Positions 10,901 to 21,061 of a stretch of DNA of 64,000 nt are shown here, in pieces. Numbering within the stretch: the first letter of the stretch is position 1; every line of letters starts with the position of its first letter. Source of the stretch: Henckelia pumila (Eukaryota; Streptophyta; Magnoliopsida; Lamiales; Gesneriaceae); the NCBI RefSeq assembly GCF_033568475.1, contig NW_027331831.1, forward strand, positions 10,230,001 to 10,294,000. Reading direction: 5' to 3'. A program made the translations under genes and the position numbers. The notes beneath the pieces are model-generated. The model worked only from the letters and a program-made list of their open reading frames with translations, searched no databases and was not told the origin of the DNA.

Positions 10901-12686
10901 CTATTTGTTGGAGGTTTTTCCATTCTCCTTCACCATCCAAACAAACTCAACAACCCTCTTGAACTTAGATCGCTTTTTATTTTTCTTCATCTTCACCAAC
11001 TTCGGATTATTCTCTCTTGGAAATTTTACAACACTAACAAATTCGCAGCAACATTCCATCTTCTTTGATTTTTCAATCGGGAACACCTTCTCCGTGGATG
11101 GTTTTTCAGCCTCCTTGAACAAATTAAAAGTAACTTTATCACCGTCTACACTCATCGTCAACGCACCTTTCTTAACATCAATCTTGGCTTCAGCAGTAGC
11201 CAAGAACGGTCTCCCCAAAATTAAAGGCATAATTCCGTCCTCCTCCATATCCAACACAACAAAATCCGCCGGAAAAATAAACTTATCTACTTTTACCAGA
11301 ACATCCTCAATGATTCCACGCGGATATTTGATAGATTTATCGGCGAGCTGCAATGCGATTGTCTTGGGCTTCACCTCCCCAAGTCCTAGACTTCTGAAAA
11401 CAGAAAAAGACATTAAATTAATGCTAGCTCCTAAATCACAAAGTGCTTTATTAAAATTAGAAGAACCAATAATACAAGGAATCATAAAACTCCCTGGATC
11501 GTTTAATTTCTGTGGTAACTTCTTTTGTAAGATAGCACTGCACTCTTCAGTCAGGTTAACAATCTCGAACTCCTCCAACTTCCGCTTCTTAGACATCACC
11601 TGCTTCAAGAATTTAGCATAATTTGGCATTTGCAGCAAAGCATCATCGAATGGAATATTGATGTGAAGTTTCTTGAAGATCTCAAGAAACTTGGCAAACT
11701 GTTCGTCCAACGCCTTCTTCTTGAATCTCTGCGGGTATGGAAGTGCGGCTTGTACATCGGTTTCAGCTCAGGTTCACACTGTTGCTCCTTGACTTCTTCC
11801 TCAATTTTCTTCTCTTCATTAGCAGGTTCTTGGACTCCAACTGATTTCCCACTCCTCAACTCTATGGCCTTACAGTGTTCTATGGGATTCACCTCAGTAT
11901 TACTTGGGAACTGGCCGCGGTTGTTATCTTTCAGTGCGTTCGCCAAATGTCCAATGCTAGTCTCCATGGATTTCAACACCGCGCCCATGTTGGCCACGTG
12001 CGTCTCTAGGCTATCTAGGCGAGTTTCAGTCCTCGCAATCCTCTTACTCGATTCCTGCACGAAAGTACTAACAACATCCTTCAAAGAAGGCTTCCCTTCT
12101 CCCTTATTTGCATAAGAAAAATTTTTATGGTTACGCAATTCAGGATGATAAGAATTTGGGAAAGGATTACCTTTGTAGCTTCCATAACCTCTCTGATTTA
12201 TGTACTGCACTTGTTCAGGATAGTGAGATTCGTCCATAGCACCTGAAACACCTGCTGGTTCTCTAACACTCACTTTATTCAACGCAGCTACCTGTGTAGT
12301 CAATGCAGATAATTGGGCAGTGATAGATGTGAGAGGATCCACTACATACACTCCAACTGGCTTCTTAACTTCCATACGCTCAGAAGGCCATTGAAAGCTA
12401 TTGATTGTCATCTGTTCCAGCATATCGTAGGACTGTATAGGGTCCTTCGCAAATATGGTATCTCCAGAAGCAGAGTCCACATACATCCTTGTAGGCGCAT
12501 TCAGTCAGTTGTAAAACCACTCGATCTGTTCCCAATCTGCAAAATTGTGGTTAGGACAACGTCTAAGTAAATCTTTGTACCTTTCCCACGCCTCGTAGAG
12601 CTGTTCAGAATCCATCTGCCGGAAAGTGCTGATTTCAATTTTCAGTTGGGTGGACTTGGAAGGTGGAAAATATTTTGCAAGAAATT
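10901..12686 (-). pseudogene. Athila-like gag C-terminal half and aspartic protease, frameshifted
   Basis: Read from 12686 downward, gag continues from the piece at 14461-14154. A TGA (12507-12509) interrupts it where related elements read WFYNGLNAPTRM. It is then open through AKDPIQSYDMLEQMT and EVNPIEHCKAIELRSGKS to about 11750, where a frameshift moves to the protease frame (11710-10901). The protease shows FAKFLEIFKKLHINIPF, the active-site segment CDLGASINLMS (DLGA in place of DTGA, typical of this lineage) and MPLILGRPFLATA. There is no zinc knuckle, as is common in Athila gag. The reading frame ends about 230 bp short of the MITE, with no RT after it. Confidence 0.9.
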
Positions 12687-14148
12687 TGTAGCGACCCGAC
12701 CCGGATCCACTACCTAATCAGAGTTAAGAGCATAATTAAGCATGCATTTAAAATAATTTGCTGCGGAAGACTTAAATACAAACAGACCGGCGAAATACAA
12801 CCGGTTAAACAAATTCGATTATACAACTCAATCGAATAACTTAAATAAAACCTACAGCTAATCTTGCTGTCTTCATGGTTTACTGACCACTCCAAGCTCT
12901 TGGTGCTCAATCCTGCACCTAAACCTGCCCCGTCGAATGGGGTGTCCAAATACACAGAAAATACTAGACGTGAGCTCTAAGCTCAATACGAAAGCACGGA
13001 TAGACATACAAATATGATGCATGCAAATGACATGGTATCCATATCTGGGATAACTGTATACAAACTGCTCAAACTGGCGCCTGGGATATAAGCTCGTCAC
13101 ATCGGGGTAGCTAACCACTGTGTGCGACCACTCACTCTCGAATCACGGACGCGGACCACGAAGTCCTTAGATATCAGTACCTAAGGGTACTCGATATCGA
13201 ACGTCCCAATAGGGCTGAGCAACCTTAACTGGCTCATCTCAAAGGATATACAGATGTACAGGCACAAGATGATATGCACATGCCGCATAACAATAATAAC
13301 ATGCAAACACATAAATGCAACATATAAGCATGCATATCCGCTGGCAATCTCAGTCAGTACTTACGTACCTTTCTAAGGCAGTCCTAGTAGTCCCACTCTA
13401 GGTTCCAAGCCTATCATCAAGTCTACAATGCAAATACTCATGCATCATTCAATAAACTCTAAAAGCCTTAACTAAGTTATTGCATACTCCTAAATAATTT
13501 AAGGAGACCATAGCTATACCTGCGTCCGTCGTCAGCCCACTGATGGCGACTATCCCGCAACTAGGGGCACACCCCTGCTGCAGCTCCACAGCCTCGAGCA
13601 CTGCTCCGCTACTATGTCAGACACTGTCTGACTATACTAAATATATTCCCTACTCCAACTCTAAAATAAGAGTACCCAAAACCCTAAAATAGAGTCTTGC
13701 AGGCAAAGGAGAGGAACTAGGAATTGGCAAGAAATGAAAGCCTCGGACCTCATATTTAAAGACATCGATCGGAACCTCCGATCCTTGATCGGAACGTCCG
13801 ATCCTGCCATCGGAGCTTCCGAACATCCTCATCTGCCATGTGTCAAAATCTCACTGGTTGACTTCGGATAGGGGTGATTGGAACATCCGATCCTGTTCGG
13901 AGCTTCCGATCAACCAAACGTCATAGATGACGTAATTTGATCGGAACTTCCGATCGTTCATCAGAGCTTCCGATCCTAACTTCGGAGCTTTTGATCTGCC
14001 TGACCCCCCGTACCATTTCTGATCATTTTGGGTCTATTCCCGGGCTCCGTTAATCCATTTAGAAGTCTCCTTAATCACATTTTTACTAAATCTAACATGA
14101 TCACACGATAAATTACTCATTATCGTTATCTGGATACGGGCTACTACA
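12687..14148 (-). mobile_element. Solo LTR, same family as 5922-7412, TSD AAATT
   Basis: A 1462-bp segment beginning TGTAGCGACCC and ending GGGCTACTACA, with a perfect duplication AAATT at 12682-12686 and 14149-14153. It interrupts the Athila-like gag, which resumes on either side. TATA-like TTTAAATATGAGG (minus strand) lies near 13747-13760. Its terminal and internal words match the solo LTR at 5922-7412 at moderate identity, so the two are different insertions of one diverged family. Confidence 0.88.
13765..13996 (-). repeat. Eight palindromic GATCGGAACTTCCGATC-type motifs in solo LTR
   Basis: Copies near 13767, 13786, 13808, 13877, 13897, 13938, 13958 and 13980 vary around GATCGGAACTTCCGATC. 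As in the sister LTR, they sit directly upstream of the minus-strand TATA box. The shared core of the two LTRs is CGGANCNTCCG. Confidence 0.75.
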
Positions 14149-14153
14149 AAATT

Positions 14154-14461
14154 TAACCGCCATATCCTCCCATGTAGTAATGCTCCCTAGAGAAAGTGAC
14201 TGCAACCAACTCCTTGCTTGATCCCTGAGAGAAAAAGGAAACAAGCGTAAACGTATAATATCCTCAGACACACCATTAATTTTTACCGTATTAGATATTT
14301 CCAAGAAAGTGCGTAGGTGTAGGTGAGGATCAGCAGTGGCGCTCCAATTAAATTGGTTCTGTTGAACCATGTTGATCAACGACGGCTTCAGTTCAAAATT
14401 GTTGGCGTTAATGGTCCCTTGAGCGATTCCAGAATAGTGAGCCTGGATCGTTGGCCTAAAG
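14154..14461 (-). pseudogene. Athila-like gag, middle piece
   Basis: Encodes the conserved retrotransposon gag core: INANNFELKPSLINMVQQNQ, DPHLHLRTFLEISNTVK, IRLRLFPFSLRDQARSWLQS and SITTWEDMAVKF. It is bounded by the hAT insertion upstream (14462) and the solo LTR downstream (14153). The apparent N-terminus in this stretch belongs to the hAT end, not to gag. The true N-terminus is at 17797. Confidence 0.9.
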
Positions 14462-14639
14462 TAGACCTGGCCACGGTCCGGGTCCGGTCCGGGTTCGGGT
14501 TGGCTTTTAGCCAACCCTTAACCGGACCGCCAATGGCTGGTTTCGGTCCAGGTCGGTGAACCGGCGGTTCCAGTCCGGGTCCGGTTAACCGCCGGTTCAG
14601 GGTTCGGGCTAACCCGTGCTATTTTAAAAAATATATATA

Positions 14640-14812
14640 TTTTGCAGCGCCCCAGCGCTGCCAATGCAGTGCTGGGGCGCTCAACCTTCGAATTAAATTC
14701 GAAGGGGCAGAGCCCCAGTGCTCCAGCGCTGTATTGGCAGCGCTGGGGCGCTAAACCTTCGAATTAAATTCGAAGGGGCAGCGCTGTGCTGGGGCGCTGC
14801 ACCTTCGAAATT
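14640..14812. repeat. Subterminal CAGCGCTGGGGCGCT / TTCGAATTAAATTCGAA repeats of the hAT
   Basis: Three tandem modules combine a GC-rich palindromic word (GCGCCCCAGCGCTG and variants) with the AT palindrome CTTCGAATTAAATTCGAAG. Subterminal repeats are the usual transposase-binding sites in hAT elements. That role here is inference. Confidence 0.65.
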
Positions 14813-14992
14813 TAATTTTTTTTAAATTTTTAAACAAATTTTTAATAAGACATATTCTTTAAATAATCTCAATCAAATATTTCATGTCTCCATAATAAAA
14901 ATCTATTACATTTATTAAAATAAACAATATATTAGAATTTCAACATCTTAATATCTTATGACTTAATCTTAATATTACAAATATATTACATT

Positions 14993-17212
14993 TTATTCCA
15001 CTTCACTCGCATTTCCTCCCGTCGTAGTTCCGGATGTTCCTTCGGTATCATCTTGGTCTTCTTCATCACTTTGAATATGTTGTGTTCGAGTAGCGGCTTT
15101 TGACCAATCATTGAGCAAACATTGGGCTTCCAAATTTTCCGGCCTTAAGCTAGAACGTCTCTCGTCCAATGTATTTCCTCCAATACTAAATGCTTGCTCC
15201 ACTGCAACTGTTGAAACCGGAGAAGCTAGAATTTTTTTTGCCATTATAGCCAAAATTGGATATATTTGTGTTTTTTGCGACCACCATCTCAAAATGTCGA
15301 AGTTTTCCTCATCTGTATTACTAAAATCAAAAGTAGTGGTAAAATAATTCTCAAGTTCCTAACTGGAACTTGAGGATCCTCGTGGACGTTTCGTCCATTC
15401 CCTTAATAAAAGTTGTGATTTAGTAAGTTTAGAAGTAACATTACTAGTTGCAGTGGATTGTGTTTCATGTGAAACAATTTGTCCACCATATTTGATGTTA
15501 TATTCATTATAAATATCAAGTAAATGAGTTTTAATATTAAACAAAATCAATGAGATAGAAGGAATCGTTTCCGCAATAGGCTCCAAAGATTCATAATATA
15601 ATGTTAACATGTCGCTTAAGCCATCTAATTTAAGTCTAGGATCTAAAACAAAAGCACATAAAAAATTTCAGGAATGAGCAAAAAATATTTTTCCCATTTT
15701 GATTTCATGACGAGAATACATTGTGATAAAGCACTATCATTAGAATTAACATGTTCATGAAAAATACAAGCAATGCTGCAACAATGTGTTAAAACTAAAT
15801 GTGAAGTAGGGTAATAAACACCGGATAATTGGTCATTAGCATCATTAAAAACTTTTAAAATTTCACAAATACTAGTGCATATGTTCCATTGATTTGAAAA
15901 CAAATAAATATCACGAGGTTGAACAAATTGATGAAAAAATGTACATAATAAATCTTTATATTCAAAAGAGGATAATAACAAATTATATGTTGAATTCCAA
16001 CAAGTTGGAACATCTCGTGCAAACCGCTTAGGCTTCATACCACTTACTCTACAAAATTTTCCCCATTGCTTCATAACTTGAGGATGCGTCCATAAATAAT
16101 AAATAGCGTTCCCAATTGGTTGAATATGTATGCCTAAACTTTTTAGCCAATCTTGAACACACAAATTTAAAATATGACATGTGCATCTAATATGAAAAAA
16201 ATTTCCACCTAGTGATGGTTTACATATTTCAATAAGCTCACTAATACTAGAAGTATTTGCACTAGCATTATCAAAAGACATTGAAAAAACTTTGGTAGTT
16301 AGACCATATTCTTCTAAAATAACAAATATAAGTTGCGAAATATTTTGTGCCGTGTGTAATTCGTTGAAACATCTATATGCAAGCAACCTTTTTTGAATGT
16401 TCCAATTATTATCAATCTAGTGACATGTAATACTCATATATGAACAACTTTGCCAATGATCACTCCAAATATCGGAACACAAAGAAACTTTATTATTCAA
16501 ACTATAAAATTCCTTAATTAATTCTTTCTTTTGATCAACGACTAACTTTTTCATTGTGCATTTGAGACTATTTCTTGGAATACGTCTAATAGAAGGATTT
16601 GCACTTGTAGAAAGCCAATTTTTAAAAGATAATTTATCGCTAAAACTAAAAGAAAGTTGTTCAACCGCACAAAATTTAGCCGTTTCTTCTCTAAATCTAG
16701 CTTCGTTATATTTAAATAGTTGAGATTCATTACCCGATTGAGAAGAGAATGCCGGAATTTGAGTTTGACCACGATCAATACCAATTTCCACCGAATGATT
16801 TTTCTCGATATGCCGCGTCAAAGTTCCATAACCACCTCCTTGTTTAAATTTGTAACATTTTGAACAATATTTGCATTTGGCTTGCAAATCACCGGAGGGA
16901 AGCGTCACCTTGTCGAAGTGTTTGGTGAAGATATCGGATGTCATGCGAGGCACCGCTCGAGTTTGTCTTTGAGAGGCCGCCGGATCGTTCATACTTTCTT
17001 GACTTGCATGATGACGTGGTGGTGGTGGTGGTTGTTGTTCAACTTGTTATCTTTGTTGCGCCTCTTGTCGAATTTCTTGAATTTCATCATCGAAATATTC
17101 AAGATCTAATCCATCGACATTGAATTGAGGATACTCGACCTCGGGTGGTATGATGCTCTTTTCCTTTCCTTTTCCTTTGTCACCCCTACGACTTGATCCC
17201 GCTCCGGACATT
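14993..17212 (-). pseudogene. hAT transposase, broken by three stops and one frameshift
   Basis: Start at ATG 17212 (MSGAGSSRRGDKGKGKEK). Domains in order: a low-complexity N-terminus; a BED zinc finger (CKYCSKCYKF...LTRHIEKNH) near 16880-16780; the RNase H-like transposase body (FDNASANTSSISELIEI, HIRCTCHILNLCVQDWLKSL); and the C-terminal hAT dimerisation domain (ASPVSTVAVEQAFSIGGN, ERRSSLRPENLEAQCLL). In-frame stops are TAA at 17047-17049, TAG at 16417-16419 (where relatives have Trp in a CHW context) and TAG at 15359-15361. A one-base shift lies in a T run near 15668. It cannot make active transposase. Confidence 0.9.
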
Positions 17213-17639
17213 TGTAATTGTATAAATATGAAAATAAATCAACAATTGACAATAAACCAATAATCAAAACTTGATATTTTTGATAATTCAAGAAATTAAA
17301 AGGAATTGAGAATAGAGAGAATAAAGAGAGAATTGTGTAAACAAAATGAAAGGAGGTTGGGGGGTATTTATAGATAACAAATAGGTTTTTTAAAAGAAAA
17401 AATCCGGTTGACCCGGCGGGTTTCAACGGCCACGAAATCGTGGCCGTTGAGAGATCCAACGGCCACTTGCTAGTGGTCGTTGGATCATGTGGCGCCCCGA
17501 TGGGCGCCACGTGTCCAACCCGCCGGGTTGCCAGTTTTCCTAAGGGAAAACCGGGACCGAACTGCCTAGTGGCCGGTCCGGTCCCGGTTCCGGGCCGGGT
17601 CCGGGCCCAACCCGGTCCTTGGCCAGGTCTAGACTGAAG

Positions 17640-17797
17640 TGATCTCTGATAGGCACCAGGGGAGCTTGATTCACATTCTCTTTAGCCATGTTATTGACTT
17701 CTTCTCTTCTAATTCTTCTCAAAGCACGTGCAGTGCGCTCGATCTCCGAATCAAAAAGTAAAGAATTCGCACTTTGAGATCGTCGCATAAACTGCAA
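17640..17797 (-). pseudogene. Athila-like gag N-terminus
   Basis: Starts at ATG 17797 (MQFMRRSQSANSLLFDSEIE), about 100 bases after the PBS, and runs to the hAT insertion at RDHF. Composition (RRSQS, ERTARALRRIRREE) matches the basic N-terminus of Athila-type gag. It continues at 14461. Confidence 0.85.
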
Positions 17798-17900
17798 TTT
17801 AAAAATAAGAACAAATCAATTAATAACTTAAAATAAAATAAAAACTCTAAATTAAAACTTAGACTAATTGGTAATAAGACTAAAAAAAATCAAAATTTAC

Positions 17901-17918
17901 TCCCCGGCAATGGCGCCA
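17901..17918 (-). other. Primer binding site (tRNA-Asp type) of the Athila-like element
   Basis: The minus strand reads TGGCGCCATTGCCGGGGA, complementary to the 3' end of plant tRNA-Asp with one mismatch (A for G). It lies nine bases from the 5' LTR end, as expected for minus-strand priming. Confidence 0.85.
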
Positions 17919-17927
17919 AAAACTTGT

Positions 17928-19418
17928 TGTGAAAAATACTCGCAAGCGTACGAGTGTCAAGTTTTAATATAGTGATAAAGAGAGTGTCGATCCCACGAGG
18001 AGTAAATTGAAAATATTCAATACTTGTAATTAAAATAGTCTTAATTTTATTTAGAAAATTAAACTTTAGAGATTTGCTGACAAATTTAAATAAATAAAGA
18101 AGTTTGTGAAACGCGCGTACACACAATCCTTAAGAGATTATCAATCAGAGAGAAATATTCTAGAGGTTTTGATTTCACCTAGTCTCGACAATATTCATTC
18201 CTAATTAATCTATTTTCATGAGTTCAATTCAATTAATAACCAAGAACACATAAATTATACTATTTCTCTCTCCCGAGTATTAAATATAGTGTATCAATTA
18301 CAGATCGATTTAAATATCCTTATTAAAAATCTACTTGTAATGATATGTGTAAAACAATGTTCTTTCTAGGCTCTATTAAAGCTATTAGCTCTTCCGAGTC
18401 ATATAAACAATTAATAGTGTGAATTTTATTGATCATATTCTAAATCCCTTTCCCGAGTCCCGGATTCTGAATAAATATTACAAATCAATTTATGGCCAGT
18501 AAATTGAAAAGACTATCAAAACTAGAATCACAATTAGTTTAGAAGAACTTAATTCATTAAAATCAATAATTCATAAATATGTCTTGACCAAGCTACGTCA
18601 ACCTCTAGACTTAAAAGTTTAGTTCATAATCAAAAATAGTTGAAACCAAATCATATTCATGAAACTAGACATCAAATCAATAATATAAATTCAAGAGAAA
18701 TAAAACAAATCCAAATATTCGATATTCCGTGTCCGGACGATCTATCTTCGTCTTTGTTCTTTGATGTTCTTCCAACTTGTGCAGAATTTTCTCTTCCAAA
18801 GTCTTCAAAATCTTCTCTCGATCGATCCTTGATGTGTTTCTCTCTATGCGGCGGCTTCTCCTTCAATTATGTGCAAAAGAATCCCTTTTATATGTGCTTC
18901 AAATCCAATAAATAAAAGCCCACGAAATTCCGAAGGTTTCCTTCCCGAAAAACCCAAAAAACTGACTTTGGCGATGGCGCACCCGCGCCTAAAGAGAGGG
19001 GCGCCCGCGCATGACTCTCTGTCTTCGGATGCTCAAAATTTCTCATCAGGCGCGCCCATGCATGAGGTTAGGCGCGCCCGCGCATGCCTCTCGGGTTAAA
19101 AAATCTGCATCGCGCGACAATGTTCAAAAAATCATATATCACAATCTAACCGTCGGATTGAGCTAAAATTTTGACAGCAGCTTCAAACATTCTAAACTTT
19201 ATTATGAACGGTGGAGATTGGATTTTGATGCCTAAATAATTCCCAGTAATTTTCTGAAATTGATACTCCATAATGCATCCTTCCGCTTCTTCTTGCTACT
19301 TTTGCGTCTATCCTTGCAACTCACAAAAACAACAACTAATACACATAATATCCACTCGATACATCACAAAAGTCAAGCCAAATCATATATAAATTAAGTG
19401 CATAAATTGCACTTATCA
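17928..19418 (-). repeat. 5' LTR of the Athila-like element
   Basis: 1491 bp, homologous along its length to 7911-9402. It begins on the minus strand TGATAAGTGCAATT and ends TTTTTCACA, with the PBS following. Confidence 0.92.
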
Positions 19419-20230
19419 GTACGTGTATTCCATGTTCTTGTCCCATGTGAAAGGTGATTTCGCAAAGTCAGTGTTCAACTTTTTAATAAAATTTGATGAC
19501 CAATGTCATATGTACAAGCTTTATAAATAATCAAAAAAAAAATGGAAAAAGCTACCTAATTGAGTCCAATGAAGACTGTTCTTTTAGTGTGCAGGCTACC
19601 ACTTCTGGAAATTTTTTGAAATCAAGGGTAATCAAGTGTGCAGGTTTCAAATACTTTTGAAAAACTTTGGTGTTGTTGATGATGTTGTCAACACGAGAGG
19701 CAACACTACACTTGTCAACATATCTTATGCTTGTGATTGCATTTTTATTTTATGTTACACTCTGTTTAGGCATAAAATAGGCCATGCATATGTATTTTTG
19801 CTAATAGGGTTCTGTTTTTGGGTAAAGTTCTAAATAGACAAATTTTGATGATTTACCCTATTTACTGAAAATTGAATTTTTGTGATTGATTTTTGTTTCA
19901 GTGGAGTTAGGCTGATGTGGAGTTAATTCTAAAAGATTTGGGCTGAAATATTTATCTCGGATTATTTCCTTATTTATGGGATTTTATCTCTTAATCTCAT
20001 TTTTTAAAAAAAAAATTCTGGCCGTTTGGGATAATTTACCGTTAGTAACTTGGAGATATAAGGATTTAGGGTAATTATGAGTTTGTTAGGGAAAATGTTA
20101 CCGTTTGAGATAGGATTCCTATATATTTGTTTTCTTATTTATCGGATATTATCATCCTCTTGATTTTTCAATTCATCCGATTGTTTTCTCTGCAAACCCT
20201 ACCTTTCTCTCACTCTCAAATTCATTTTCA
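19419..20230 (+). other. Sirevirus 2 spacer between pol and env-like ORF
   Basis: Non-coding and continuous with 7674-7910 before the Athila insertion. It contains a copy of the GTGTTGTC dyad (19670-19710) and a TATA-like TATATATTT at 20120-20127, about 104 bases before the ATG at 20231. A CT-rich leader (CTTTCTCTCACTCTC) follows. The layout parallels that at 2185-2269 in Sirevirus 1 and suggests a separate promoter for env-like. Confidence 0.55.
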
Positions 20231-21061
20231 ATGGCAGGCTTTGATCCTCAAGACATCCGAAGCGAGATGGGCCATAAAGAACCCAATGTTGCTGCCGGTG
20301 TTACAACACCGGAAAATCCATCTTCTGACCCTTCTCTGCCGATGGTTCCAGTTCCCATGGAACCCATACCACTTGCTACAATCATTCCTGGTGAACGTGG
20401 AAACGAGATCGATGTGGAGAATTTGCCCAATTTTGATGTCCTGAACCGTGTTCATCCTCCTCCACCGATTGTCCGCAGATAAAAAAGGCAAGCAGGGTAT
20501 GACCTTGATTTTACTCAGTCCAAGAGGTTTTATAAAGGTCCTCGGATCTCCATGGCTGAAGAAGATCGTAGCTCCGGTGATGATTCTGATGATGCCACCT
20601 ACGAGTTTGTTGCTCGCCAAAAACCCTCATCCACTACTGCCTCCGCCTCCACTCCTATTGTTGAATCTGCTTCTGAGAGCGATGATTCAAGCACCTCTGG
20701 TAATGTTCCGCCTAAGAATGCTCCTGAAGAAGTTGTACCTCCATAAACTACTTTTTCTGATGATGATGCCACTCTGGCACAAATTTTGGAGAGCCTTAAG
20801 CAAGGAAAGGCTACCCCCTCTGCCTCCACAGGTCATCAATCTGATGATGAACCTGATGCTGAGATGATGAAAGAGTTTTCTGCGGGCAAAGCACATCAAG
20901 ACAGTGCTTCTTCCTCCTCTTCCTCTTCTGCCGATTCTGACGCTGACTCTTCTGATAAGAGTGCAGATATAGGTGATGAAGAAGACTCTGAAGATATTTC
21001 CAGCATGGATGCTGATGAAGAACCTCTGGACCAAGAGGATGTCTCTACTGCTGATGCCAGT
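20231..21061 (+). pseudogene. Sirevirus 2 env-like ORF, N-terminal part
   Basis: One frame from ATG 20231 (MAGFDPQDIRSEMGHKE) with in-frame TAA at 20480-20482 and 20744-20746. It is very acidic and Ser/Asp-rich, for example SASSSSSSSADSDADSSD and MDADEEPLDQEDVSTAD. No folded domain is recognised in this part. It stops at 21061 where the copia array is inserted. After the array, the same frame continues at 38279, because the inserted length including the 4-bp duplication (17217) is a multiple of three. The globular env-like domain is in the second part. Confidence 0.8.

Larger units (their letters stand above)
14462..17631 (-). mobile_element. hAT DNA transposon (~3.2 kb) inserted in gag
   Basis: The ends are inverted: TAGACCTGGCCACGGTCC at 14462 and its counterpart ...GGTCCTTGGCCAGGTCTA at 17631. 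Flanking 8-mers GCCTAAAG (14454-14461) and GACTGAAG (17632-17639) match at 6 of 8 positions, an aged hAT target duplication. Excising it joins gag residues RDHF to RPTIQAHYSG, as expected. Inside is a full-length but broken hAT transposase on the minus strand. Subterminal zones are rich in CCGGGTCCGG-like words. Confidence 0.9.
7911..19418 (-). mobile_element. Athila-like Ty3/gypsy element, gag-protease only, with nested insertions
   Basis: On the minus strand the order is 5' LTR (19418-17928), PBS (17918-17901), gag-protease (17797 to 10901), non-coding internal DNA with two PPTs, and 3' LTR (9402-7911). The LTRs are about 1.49 kb, start TGATAAGTGCAATT and end TTTTTCACA. No reverse transcriptase, RNase H or integrase is present anywhere inside. 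After subtracting the hAT, solo LTR and MITE insertions, only about 3.7 kb of internal sequence remains, against well over 7 kb in autonomous Athila elements. Near-identical 8-mers (GTACGCGT and GTACGTGT) flank it, longer than the usual 5-bp duplication. It lies between pol and env-like of Sirevirus 2. Confidence 0.9.

Noticed and set aside
10905..11621. 238-codon plus-strand open frame
   Set aside because: Antisense shadow of the Athila-like protease; the minus strand has the recognisable DLGA and LGRPFL motifs.
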